Positions 35,944-43,624 of a stretch of 64,000 nt of DNA are shown piece after piece. Under the pieces are notes generated by a model. The model saw only the letters and a program-made list of their open reading frames with translations. It made no database searches and had not been told where the DNA came from. A program made the position numbers and the translations under genes. Source of the stretch: Lachnospiraceae bacterium MD308 (GTDB lineage Bacteria > Bacillota > Clostridia > Lachnospirales > Lachnospiraceae); contig VIQU02000020.1 of NCBI GenBank assembly GCA_010206225.2, positions 167 through 64,166 on the forward strand, given 5' to 3'. Position 1 is the stretch's first letter; the number at the start of each line of letters is the position of its first letter.

Positions 35944-36902
35944 AACTATTATTCGTCATACATGGAACAGATAATAAGATAATTGAGACGGCATATAAGA
36001 AAAAGCAAAAGATCTGCAGACAAATGGACTGCATTGCGGAATCATGTGTTTATGGTGAAAAGGAAGAGCTTGAAAATCTTTCGCTAGAGCTTTTAGGAGG
36101 AAGGATCTATACATTACCGGTAAAAACCTGCGTGGTAGAAGCGATATCAAAATCCCTGCATAAATTGATCAGGGAAATTCAATATACGGCTGTTGTAGTG
36201 GCGGACGGGGACCGGGCAGGCGAACTGGCGGCATTGCTGGCGAGATTAATGAACGTCAAATGTATCACGGCCGTTACAGAATTGACGAAGGAGAATGGAG
36301 GCGTTCGGTGTAAAAAAATGATATACAATAATCTTCTGTGTGCCGGCTTTCGGCTGCCGCCTGAATTTGTGATAAGTGAAAGGCTTGCAGTCTTAAGCCT
36401 CAGGAATGAACGGCCGGAACCGCTTGATCATATTGTGTTAGAGCCCTGCCGGAATCCGCATTATATACTGGAGGATACACTGTTTGAAGAGCGTCGTCCG
36501 CAAGTGATTTCACCGGTTTTGATTGCAGCGGGAATGGGAATAAAGCGAAGAGAAGATATTATGAAGATAAGAGAGTATGCCAAACACCATGGATTTTCTT
36601 TTGGGGTTTCCAGACCTGTAGCAATGCGGGGCTGGGCAGACATCAGTGAGATCATCGGGGTGTCCGGGGGAATTTATGCGCCCAAAGTGACAATTGCCAT
36701 CGGGATATCTGGCGCAGCGGCATTTATGGCAGGTATTGAGCAAAGTGATTATATATTAGCTGTGAATACTGATCCGTCCGCAATGATAGCAAAGCAGTCG
36801 GATGCAATCATTGCAGACGAATATCAGAATGTTTTACAGCCGTTGTTTGAAAATCTGGAAAAATTTACATATCCCAGACATCATGATTTGTCGTGCAGAT
36901 AG
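35940..36902 (+). CDS. divergent electron-transfer flavoprotein alpha subunit
   Basis: A 320-residue EtfA-like protein, recognised by its C-terminal FAD domain: SPVLIAAGMGIK, FGVSRPVAMRGWADISEIIG, GIYAPKVTIAIGISGAAAFM, AVNTDPSAMIAKQSDAIIAD. In canonical EtfA the corresponding stretches are GASRGAVENGW, GQTGRMVSPKLYIACGISGA and AINQDREAPIFKIADYGIVGD. The N-terminal domain is weakly conserved. Starts in an ATGA overlap with the EtfB-like gene. Its 3' end overlaps the convergent GlpP-family gene by 38 bp. Confidence 0.8.
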   Translation: MKLLFVIHGTDNKIIETAYKKKQKICRQMDCIAESCVYGEKEELENLSLELLGGRIYTLPVKTCVVEAISKSLHKLIREIQYTAVVVADGDRAGELAALLARLMNVKCITAVTELTKENGGVRCKKMIYNNLLCAGFRLPPEFVISERLAVLSLRNERPEPLDHIVLEPCRNPHYILEDTLFEERRPQVISPVLIAAGMGIKRREDIMKIREYAKHHGFSFGVSRPVAMRGWADISEIIGVSGGIYAPKVTIAIGISGAAAFMAGIEQSDYILAVNTDPSAMIAKQSDAIIADEYQNVLQPLFENLEKFTYPRHHDLSCR

Positions 36903-37428
36903 CAATTGCGCCTGCATTTAAATTTTCAATCACAATTTCCTTGTCACAGACAAGACCGGAGGAAATGACGGGTGTTGAAAAACGTTCGGATGTCCACTTG
37001 ATTACTTTGGTCCAGCCGGGAGTTATGTTGATGATATCAGCCTGACTGATTTCCAATTGGCGGTCGATGTTTCTCCATGAACTCGAATCAAGAATAAAAA
37101 AACGGTGAATAGTAAAAAGTCCCTGATCGTTTGCATAACGGAGAACATTCGGCTTAGAACTGATGATTCCGTCCAGTTCCGTTGTTTTGAGAAAATCAAT
37201 GACACTGTTTCTCGGCGAAAAACCGTCAACCATATCAATGTTTACGAATACAAGCTTTTTGATCTTCTTTAAGCGGTGAATGGTATCGCTGATATTGGAA
37301 ATGGTTCCGAATAGGGTAAATACAACCTGAGATTCATTTTTTTCTACAAGCTCAAAATTGGATTCTTTGTTTACACCGAGGATAACAGGATTTTCTTCTA
37401 TTAATTGTATGATTTCTTTTTTAGTCAT
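36865..37428 (-). CDS. glpP: GlpP-family glycerol-3-phosphate-responsive-type antiterminator
   Basis: A 187-residue TIM-barrel-like protein of the G3P_antiterm family: VFTLFGTISNISDTIHRLKK, VFVNIDMVDGFSPRNSVIDF, GIISSKPNVLRYANDQG, FTIHRFFILDSSSW and VISSGLVCDKEIVIENLNAG are family hallmarks. In Bacillus, GlpP binds glycerol-3-phosphate and prevents termination in leader RNAs of glp genes. Here it is cotranscribed (24 bp gap) with an FAD oxidase behind a leader with the shared motif, so it may regulate itself and the whole cluster. The ligand may be glycerol-3-phosphate or another phosphorylated compound. Confidence 0.88.
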   Translation of the reverse strand: MTKKEIIQLIEENPVILGVNKESNFELVEKNESQVVFTLFGTISNISDTIHRLKKIKKLVFVNIDMVDGFSPRNSVIDFLKTTELDGIISSKPNVLRYANDQGLFTIHRFFILDSSSWRNIDRQLEISQADIINITPGWTKVIKWTSERFSTPVISSGLVCDKEIVIENLNAGAIAICTTNHDVWDM

Positions 37429-37452
37429 GCCAGATACAGACTCCTTTCAGGA

Positions 37453-38820
37453 TTATATTTGCAAAAGCATATTTTCAGGATTAAAGAGACCGTCAGGATC
37501 CCATTTTTGTTTGGATTTGATTCGCTTGTTTAATAGATCGATAGGAGCGGACTTATAAAAAGTATCACGGTACAGCTTTCCGACGCCGCATTCAAAAAAG
37601 GCGCATCCTCTGGATTTGTAGGCTTTTGAGCACCACTCTTCGATCAGCTCCATCGCTTTATCATATTCCTCTGATGAGTGGGAGAGAATGTTTACATACG
37701 GCCTGCCAGAACCGATATGGCCGAAAATGATACCAGTGAGTTTATTTTTAGTTAGACTGTCCTGATAGTATTTTATGATTTCAAGACTGTTCTTATCAGG
37801 AAAAGAGCAGGAACATGATATTTTTTTGATTCTGACGTCACGGGCATGAAACTGTGCGGCTTTTAAATTGATACATTCGGAAATTGCATGACGGAGTAAT
37901 CGAAAGGATTCCACTTCGTTACCTGTAACAGTCCAGACATTATCCGGATCTCCATGATATGTGGCAGTGAGGTCTAACAGGTTTTCGGCTGCTGCTTCCA
38001 GTATTTCTTCGTCTTCGCCCTCTAATTCCAGATAAATTGCAGATTGATCTGAGGAAGGAATGTCAGGTATACGGGAAATGGAGCTGATCTGTGAGCGGAA
38101 TTCATGGACAAATTCAAAGCTTTTGGAATCGCAGAATTCAAATACGCTTATATGCTCTTGATCCATGATCGCATCGGCAAATTCGGCTGCGTACAGATTG
38201 TCAGGAAAGAAAAACATTAATCCCCAAAGAGCCTTCGGAGTTGCAACAGTACGCAGACGCACACCTGTTATAATGGCAAACATGCCTTCGCTGCCAAATA
38301 AGTCATGAAGGTCATCATCTGATATATTGCAGAAATGAAGATGACCATGACAGTCACAGTATTCGATTTCCATTACGAAATCAGATACACTGCCATATTT
38401 ATAAGAGCGGAGACCAGATGCGTGAAAAGAAATGGCGCCTCCGACGGTTGCGCTTTTTTCTGTAGGAGAAGCGGGAAATTCACGTGTCATGTTACTTTCT
38501 TTGCGGACAATATTTTCAATTTCCGAGAAAGTTGCACCTGCCTGCGCCCATAATGTATCATCCTCTTTACGATAAGTGAGACCATTCAGATGCTGTAAGC
38601 TCATACTGTGATTGCCAGCGGCGGTTCCGGCGCCATTGATACCTGTCAGCCCGCCGTGCGGAGTGATGGCCACTCCATTTGCCAGACAATGCCGGACAAT
38701 TTCACAGACCTCTTCTGTTGTTTGAGGAGAAGAAGCTGAAAAGGCATGTCCGGTAAATAAAGATTCATCCCGCACAGAGTTGTCTTCGCCCAAAGAGCGG
38801 ATAAGTAATGATTGTTCCAT
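37453..38820 (-). CDS. FAD-linked oxidase of the GlcD/D-lactate dehydrogenase type
   Basis: A 455-residue flavoprotein. FAD_binding_4 motifs: TPHGGLTGINGAGTAAGN, AQAGATFSEIENIV, EFPASPTEKSATVGGAISFHASG, YKYGSVSDFVMEIE, DLFGSEGMFAIITGVRLR. FAD-oxidase_C motifs: IIFGHIGSGRPYVNIL, ECGVGKLYRD, KWDPDGLFNPENMLL. In relatives the metal-binding loop reads GHIGDGNLHVN; here the His is replaced by Tyr. Start at 38820 follows CAAGGAGG. It is divergent from etfB-etfA (38985-40831), which suggests that it is their partner, in the manner of the LctD-LctBC lactate dehydrogenase of acetogens. Confidence 0.88.
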   Translation of the reverse strand: MEQSLLIRSLGEDNSVRDESLFTGHAFSASSPQTTEEVCEIVRHCLANGVAITPHGGLTGINGAGTAAGNHSMSLQHLNGLTYRKEDDTLWAQAGATFSEIENIVRKESNMTREFPASPTEKSATVGGAISFHASGLRSYKYGSVSDFVMEIEYCDCHGHLHFCNISDDDLHDLFGSEGMFAIITGVRLRTVATPKALWGLMFFFPDNLYAAEFADAIMDQEHISVFEFCDSKSFEFVHEFRSQISSISRIPDIPSSDQSAIYLELEGEDEEILEAAAENLLDLTATYHGDPDNVWTVTGNEVESFRLLRHAISECINLKAAQFHARDVRIKKISCSCSFPDKNSLEIIKYYQDSLTKNKLTGIIFGHIGSGRPYVNILSHSSEEYDKAMELIEEWCSKAYKSRGCAFFECGVGKLYRDTFYKSAPIDLLNKRIKSKQKWDPDGLFNPENMLLQI

Positions 38821-38862
38821 TATGATACCTCCTTGAAAATTCAATACTGCCAGTAAATAGCA

Positions 38863-38908
38863 AAAAACATCTATTGTATAAAACAACAGACGTTTTTCGG
38901 CTCTAACG
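38863..38908 (-). promoter_or_regulatory. leader 3: conserved motif plus hairpin before the FAD oxidase-glpP unit
   Basis: On the minus strand CGTTAGAGCCGAAAAACG (38908 to 38891) matches leader 1 at 15 of 18 positions. It leads into a 14-bp stem, AAAAACGTCTGTTG with CAATAGATGTTTTT, containing two or three G-U pairs, and a T-run. Again the 3' part of the motif is the first strand of the stem. Confidence 0.6.
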
Positions 38909-38927
38909 TATTTTTTTAATTTTTAAT

Positions 38928-38956
38928 AAAATATCATATAAAACTATAATTGTCAA
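38928..38956 (-). promoter_or_regulatory. sigma-A-type promoter of the FAD oxidase-glpP unit
   Basis: Minus-strand TTGACA (38956-38951), 17-base spacer, TATTTT (38933-38928). The divergent plus-strand etfB promoter is probably the TATAAT at 38945-38950 with a poor -35, so the two promoters overlap. Confidence 0.7.
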
Positions 38957-38984
38957 TAAGGCGAAAAGAAAGAAGGGATGAGAT

Positions 38985-39803
38985 ATGAATATTATAGTGT
39001 GCGTAAAGCAGGTGCCGGATACAGAAGAAATAAAGATAGATCCGGGAAGCCATTCATTGATCCGGGAAGGAATTCCCAATATATTGAACCCTTACGATGG
39101 TTATGCGCTTGAAGCTGCGGCAGAGATTAAGGATAAGAATCCCGGCACGAAAATCATAGTTGTTTCTATGGGACCGTCCCATGCGGAAGCCGTATTGCGG
39201 GAATGTCTTTCCATAGCTGCCGATGGAGCATATCTGGTTACGGATAAGGCTTTTGCAGGATCGGATACCTATGCAACCAGTTATGTTTTATCACAGGCGA
39301 TAAAGTATATACAAAAAATAGAAGACATCACGTTTCACGCAATATTCTGTGGGAAACAAGCGATTGACGGAGATACGGCGCAGGTTGGACCGGAGCTGGC
39401 AGAGCATATGGGGTATTCGCTTGCCACATGCTGTCTGGAGGCTGAAGAAAAAGAAAAGGAGTTAATAGTTCTTCAGGAGACAGAAGCATGCAGGAAATTG
39501 ATAGGGGTTGCGTATCCTTGTGTTATTACGTTTACAAAGCCGGATCATGACCCGAGATTTCCTACGTTTAAGCGGAAAATAGAAGCACGTAAAGCAGTGA
39601 TACCGCATATTTCGGCAAAAGATATAGAGGGGATCGATCTGTCGTGTACCGGAATAAAGGGATCTCCTACAAAAGTAAAAAGAATTTTTGTTCAGACGGG
39701 CAGAAAAGAAGGGGTAATCCTGGAAGAAGAAAATATTGAAGAGATCACTCGAAAACTCTATAGTATCATAGCTTTGATCGGTGAGGAGGAAAAGACGGGA
39801 TAA
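38985..39803 (+). CDS. etfB: electron-transfer flavoprotein beta subunit
   Basis: A 272-residue canonical EtfB: MNIIVCVKQVPDTEEIKIDP, NPYDGYALEAAAEIKD, IVVSMGPSHAEAVLRECLSI, AGSDTYATSYVL, and the nucleotide loop FCGKQAIDGDTAQVGPELAE followed by HMG. This sequence style is typical of clostridial ETFs linked to flavin-based bifurcation. It sits divergently from an FAD-linked oxidase and is coupled (stop and start overlap) to etfA. Confidence 0.93.
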   Translation: MNIIVCVKQVPDTEEIKIDPGSHSLIREGIPNILNPYDGYALEAAAEIKDKNPGTKIIVVSMGPSHAEAVLRECLSIAADGAYLVTDKAFAGSDTYATSYVLSQAIKYIQKIEDITFHAIFCGKQAIDGDTAQVGPELAEHMGYSLATCCLEAEEKEKELIVLQETEACRKLIGVAYPCVITFTKPDHDPRFPTFKRKIEARKAVIPHISAKDIEGIDLSCTGIKGSPTKVKRIFVQTGRKEGVILEEENIEEITRKLYSIIALIGEEEKTG

Positions 39804-40831
39804 TGGATTATAAGAAAAGTAATGATTTGTGGGTGTTTATAGAAACAAAGGAAAACGGCGCAGTCAATAGTTCGGGACTGGAATTAATGAATCCGGGGCT
39901 GAAGATAGCAGAGAAATTAAAGGGAAGATTAGTAGCAGTTCTGTTTGGAGATGCTGTCGAAAAAGCAGTGAGGGAAGTTGCAGAGTACGGGGCGGATCAG
40001 ATCATTGTGGCCGAGGGAGAACAGTACAGAGAATATTCTGCCGATATTTATGCTGCTGCATTGAGTTGTCTGCTTAAAAAGTATGCACCGGCGGGAATTC
40101 TGATGGCCGCGACGAATAATGGCAGGGAGATGAGCCCAAGGGCAGCATGCAGATTAAAAACAGGATTAACAGCAGATTGCACCGACGTAGGATTTGACGA
40201 AGAGACAGGCTGCCTGCTTTGGACAAGACCAACTTTCGGCGGAAATTTAATGGCATGTATTATATGTCAGAACCACTGGCCGCAAATGGGTACGATAAGG
40301 CCGGGAATATATAAAAAGGAAAAAATGAATAAAGAGCATGTGGATGTTATAAGAGAAGCTGTAGTTTTAGAGGAGAATATTGACCGGATAAAGGTATATG
40401 AAACTATGTACGAGGAAAAAATAACGGTAGACCTTGAAAATGCAGAGATTATTGTTGCCGGAGGAAAAGGCGTCGGGAGTGCAAAAGGGTTTCAAATGTT
40501 AGAAGATCTGGCAAAAACATTAGGAGGAGTTGTCGGAGCGTCTCGGGGAGCAGTAGAAAACGGCTGGATTTCACATGCATATCAGGTTGGACAAACAGGA
40601 AGAATGGTTAGCCCTAAGCTTTATATAGCCTGCGGGATTTCCGGCGCGATTCAGCACATGGCCGGAATGTCTTCTTCCGATATGATCATTGCGATTAATC
40701 AAGACAGGGAGGCTCCGATTTTTAAAATTGCAGATTATGGTATCGTGGGAGATGTTCAGGTTATTGTACCGGCATTAACAAAGATAATATTAGATGAAAA
40801 AAGAAAAAAATTGTGTAAAAGAGATAAATAG
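39803..40831 (+). CDS. etfA: electron-transfer flavoprotein alpha subunit
   Basis: A 342-residue EtfA. N-terminal ETF domain (VAVLFGDAVEKAVREVAEYG), then IIVAGGKGVGSAKGFQMLED, GASRGAVENGWISHAYQVGQ, TGRMVSPKLYIACGISGAIQ, HMAGM, AINQDREAPIFKIADYGIVG. All FAD-domain motifs are intact. No ferredoxin-like N-terminal extension is present, unlike some lactate-dehydrogenase ETFs of acetogens. Ends just before the promoter of the BCCT operon. Confidence 0.93.
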   Translation: MDYKKSNDLWVFIETKENGAVNSSGLELMNPGLKIAEKLKGRLVAVLFGDAVEKAVREVAEYGADQIIVAEGEQYREYSADIYAAALSCLLKKYAPAGILMAATNNGREMSPRAACRLKTGLTADCTDVGFDEETGCLLWTRPTFGGNLMACIICQNHWPQMGTIRPGIYKKEKMNKEHVDVIREAVVLEENIDRIKVYETMYEEKITVDLENAEIIVAGGKGVGSAKGFQMLEDLAKTLGGVVGASRGAVENGWISHAYQVGQTGRMVSPKLYIACGISGAIQHMAGMSSSDMIIAINQDREAPIFKIADYGIVGDVQVIVPALTKIILDEKRKKLCKRDK

Positions 40832-40832
40832 A

Positions 40833-40861
40833 TTGACTTTTTATTGTGACTTTTATATAAT
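40833..40861 (+). promoter_or_regulatory. sigma-A-type promoter of the BCCT operon
   Basis: TTGACT (40833-40838), 17-base spacer, perfect TATAAT (40856-40861), immediately behind the etfA stop. Confidence 0.8.
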
Positions 40862-40888
40862 TATGCTAATCGGATAACATGCGTCAGA

Positions 40889-40950
40889 CGTAGATAAGAA
40901 AGATGCCATAAAGCGGAAGTTTTTTGGTGTCTTTTATTTTTTTGCAAAGG
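40889..40950 (+). promoter_or_regulatory. leader 2: conserved motif plus terminator hairpin before the BCCT gene
   Basis: CGTAGATAAGAAAGATG (40889-40905) is the shared motif with one base less. The strand AAAGATGCCATAAA (40899-40912) pairs with 40920-40933 (TTTTTTGGTGTCTTT region) around a GCGGAAG loop with one mismatch, and is followed by TTTTATTTTTTT. Same architecture as leaders 1 and 3. Confidence 0.6.
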
Positions 40951-40965
40951 AAGGGAAGAGATATT

Positions 40966-42558
40966 ATGAATGGAAAGAATAGTTCAAAGATCAGGAAAAT
41001 TGCATTTTGGACGGCATTCATTTTGTTATTTGGTTCGTTAATTTATAGTATTGCGGACAGAGAAGGGTTTTATAAGATGGCGAGCGCTGCCAATAGCTGG
41101 GTACTTAAAAATCTGGGGTGGACCTACAGCCTTACGAGCTTTTTGTGCCTGCTGGCAATTGCCATAGCCTACTTTTCGCCGTTGGGAGAGGTGGTTCTTG
41201 GAGGAAAACATGCGAAGCCTATCTTGTCAAAAGCAAATTGGGCAACGATTACTTTGTGTACAGCGATGGCCGCGGGAGCATTGCTCTGGGGAATTGCGGA
41301 GCCTGTTTATCATATGGCGACACCGCCCGTTGGCATAGAACCAAATAGTTGGGAATCCGCTAAATTTGCGATGGAAACAATGGTATTGCACTGGTCTGTC
41401 CATCCCTATTCGCTTTATACACTTCCGGTCATTGCATTTGCATTCGCTTTTTTCAATATGAGGAAGCCGTTTTCGGTTGCATCACAGTTAAGTGTTATTA
41501 CGGATAAGTTTCATATCAAGACGGGTGATGAGAATTTGTTTCCGCAGATATTAGACACAGTGCTTTTATTTGCAATGGGTCTGGGAATTTTGGGTGTTAT
41601 CTGTACCGGTACGTTAAACATGGGAGGAGCACTGAAGGAAATCACGGGAATACAGAGTAAAGCGACGGCATGGCTGATTATCTTAGGATTTGTTACAGTT
41701 TGCTTTATTGCGTCTTCTATATCCGGTATTCACAAAGGAATTAAACTGTTGTCCAATATAAATGTGGTGGTTTATATCATACTTCTGGTTATCATATTTG
41801 TATTAGGACCGACCTCGTTTATGATAGATGGCACCATCGAAGCGGTGGGAGGAACCATGTCAAGGTTGCCGGAAAAGCTCCTGACAACAGGGGCATATGC
41901 ATCGGATCCATGGGCGAAAAGCTGGACTGTGTTCTATGCGGGAAGCTGGGGAAGCTGGGCACCGATATCGGCATGTTTCCTTGCGAGACTGGGGGTAGGA
42001 TACAAAGTGAAAGATTTGATCAAGATTAATTTTGGAATCCCTATTCTCTTCAATATTGTGTGGAGCGGCGTTTTTTCAAATCTGGCTGTCAATTACCAGC
42101 TTACCGGTAAATTAGACTTAATCAAGATTTTAAATACAGAGGGAGCAGAGGCAACCATATATGCAATTTTTCGGGAAATGCCGGGTGCAAAAATCATTGT
42201 GATTCTGTTTTTTGCTGCATTGCTGCTTTCTATGATTACAGCTATGGATTCAACGACAAATTCAATTGCTGCTTTATCTACCACGGGAATCTCACCTGAA
42301 GAACAGGAAGCACCGGTGTTTTTAAAGGTAATGTGGGGTGCGATGTTTGCAGTGTTGTCATATATTATGCTGACAATTGCCGAAATAGATGGGATTAAGC
42401 TGGTTTCTAATCTTGGGGGGCTTCCTAATATCTTTATTATATTCGGCGGAATCGTCTGTGTGTTGATCATTGCGGGGAATGTCGAAAAATATAATATTGT
42501 AGACAAGATTCCAGAAGACAAGGCCCTGAAAGAGACAGATGCAAAGGAGGAGAATTAA
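40966..42558 (+). CDS. BCCT-family transporter
   Basis: A 530-residue membrane protein with about 12 hydrophobic segments. Family traits: GLLWGIAEP-like ALLWGIAEPVYHM, VLHWSVHPYSLYTLP, and the substrate-site helix SWTVFYAGSWGSWAPISACF. In betaine/choline/carnitine carriers this helix normally reads WTxFYWAWWxxWxPF; here two of the Trp residues of the aromatic box are lost (YAGSW), so the ligand may not be a trimethylammonium compound. ATG at 40966 has GGAAGGGAAG upstream. Controlled by leader 2, like the dehydrogenase operons. Confidence 0.88.
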   Translation: MNGKNSSKIRKIAFWTAFILLFGSLIYSIADREGFYKMASAANSWVLKNLGWTYSLTSFLCLLAIAIAYFSPLGEVVLGGKHAKPILSKANWATITLCTAMAAGALLWGIAEPVYHMATPPVGIEPNSWESAKFAMETMVLHWSVHPYSLYTLPVIAFAFAFFNMRKPFSVASQLSVITDKFHIKTGDENLFPQILDTVLLFAMGLGILGVICTGTLNMGGALKEITGIQSKATAWLIILGFVTVCFIASSISGIHKGIKLLSNINVVVYIILLVIIFVLGPTSFMIDGTIEAVGGTMSRLPEKLLTTGAYASDPWAKSWTVFYAGSWGSWAPISACFLARLGVGYKVKDLIKINFGIPILFNIVWSGVFSNLAVNYQLTGKLDLIKILNTEGAEATIYAIFREMPGAKIIVILFFAALLLSMITAMDSTTNSIAALSTTGISPEEQEAPVFLKVMWGAMFAVLSYIMLTIAEIDGIKLVSNLGGLPNIFIIFGGIVCVLIIAGNVEKYNIVDKIPEDKALKETDAKEEN

Positions 42559-42559
42559 T

Positions 42560-42751
42560 ATGACAAGAAAAAGCAGAGCATGGGGATCGCCATCCAGATA
42601 TATTCAAGGAATGGGAGAGATACAAAGGCTTCCGGAACATACCGCAAAATTCGGGGATAGAGTGGGAGCTGTTATTGATGTATTTTTCTTTGATTATGGA
42701 TATGTGAAAATGGCGGATGCGATTGGCGAGGAGTATAAAAGAAAAAGATGA
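42560..42751 (+). pseudogene. glycerol-dehydrogenase-type (GldA) gene with large internal deletion
   Basis: A 63-codon frame with a strong AAAGGAGG site. Residues 1-47 are the N-terminus of an iron-containing GldA-like dehydrogenase (SRAWGSPSRYIQGMGEIQRL, FGDRVGAVIDVFFF). The last 15 residues, VKMADAIGEEYKRKR, look like the extreme C-terminus of the same family. About 300 residues with the nucleotide and metal sites are missing, and the joint is in frame. The neighbouring genes are intact and translation is coupled to surE, so the remnant may be kept only to preserve coupling. Confidence 0.7.
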
Positions 42752-43527
42752 AACCACTTATTTTACTGACGAATGACGATGGGATAGACTCTCCGGGACT
42801 TCTGGCATTAGCGGAGGCAATTGAAGAGTTAGGAGAGCTTTTGATTGCGGCGCCTGCTAATCAGCAGACATCCATGGGACGTGCTTTTCCTAGGACAGAC
42901 AGCCTCGGAATTATCCAGAAAAAAGAAATCTGTGTGAATGGAAAAATGCAGGAAGGGTATGGGATATACGGATCGCCTGCATATGCAGTGGATCATGGAG
43001 TGCTGGAACTTGCAGAAAGGAAGCCGGATATATGCTTAAGCGGAATCAATTATGGAGAAAATCTTGGAACGAATCTTACCTGCAGCGGTACAGTAGGCGC
43101 GATTCTTGAGGCAAGTACGCATCAAATCCCCGGAATTGCATTTTCAATCCCGGCAGAAATCAGCATACAGAGGAGTCGGAAATATCCTGAAATGAATTGG
43201 GAAGCAATAAAAAAAGTTGTTCATTATTGGACGGACAGACTCCTCTCGGAAACAGAAATCTCGGGCTCAAAGTGGCTGAATATTAACATGCCGGGTACGA
43301 TTCCGCCGCCGCAGGAATATCGCTTCACAAAACAAAGTATGCAGAATTACTTTGTTTTCCGAAAACCGCTGAAAAGAGATTTTTCAAAACAATATGATTT
43401 TACAACAGTTATTAATTATGAAAAAAACAAGCTGGACGAAAGAGATGATATCTATGCGGTATGTGTTCAAAAAATAACATCCGTTACGCCGATCGTTCAT
43501 GATCTGACGGAGCCAAAGTTGCGGTAA
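42748..43527 (+). CDS. surE: SurE-type 5'/3'-nucleotidase (survival protein)
   Basis: A 259-residue metal-dependent phosphatase. LLTNDDGIDSPGL carries the conserved Asp-Asp metal ligands, followed by APANQQTSMGRAFP, SPAYAVDHG and LSGINYGENLGTNLTCSGTV, all family motifs. SurE enzymes dephosphorylate nucleoside monophosphates and other phosphate esters. The start overlaps the preceding stop (ATGA). In this cluster it could remove phosphate from the kinase product or an intermediate; that is inference. Confidence 0.9.
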   Translation: MKPLILLTNDDGIDSPGLLALAEAIEELGELLIAAPANQQTSMGRAFPRTDSLGIIQKKEICVNGKMQEGYGIYGSPAYAVDHGVLELAERKPDICLSGINYGENLGTNLTCSGTVGAILEASTHQIPGIAFSIPAEISIQRSRKYPEMNWEAIKKVVHYWTDRLLSETEISGSKWLNINMPGTIPPPQEYRFTKQSMQNYFVFRKPLKRDFSKQYDFTTVINYEKNKLDERDDIYAVCVQKITSVTPIVHDLTEPKLR

Positions 43528-43624
43528 TGAATTATGCGCAACCGCGCTGCGTATTTCGGCGGATATTATAAAGCAATTGCGGCTAAATCGAAAACATGAT
43601 AAGGTAATAAACAGGAGAAGGAGT

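Noticed and set aside
33701-36902. Assigning the operon to lactate utilisation (lctBCD)
   Set aside because: The oxidase resembles AGPS more than LctD, the ETF pair is atypical, and a kinase and SDR are included; the substrate is left open.
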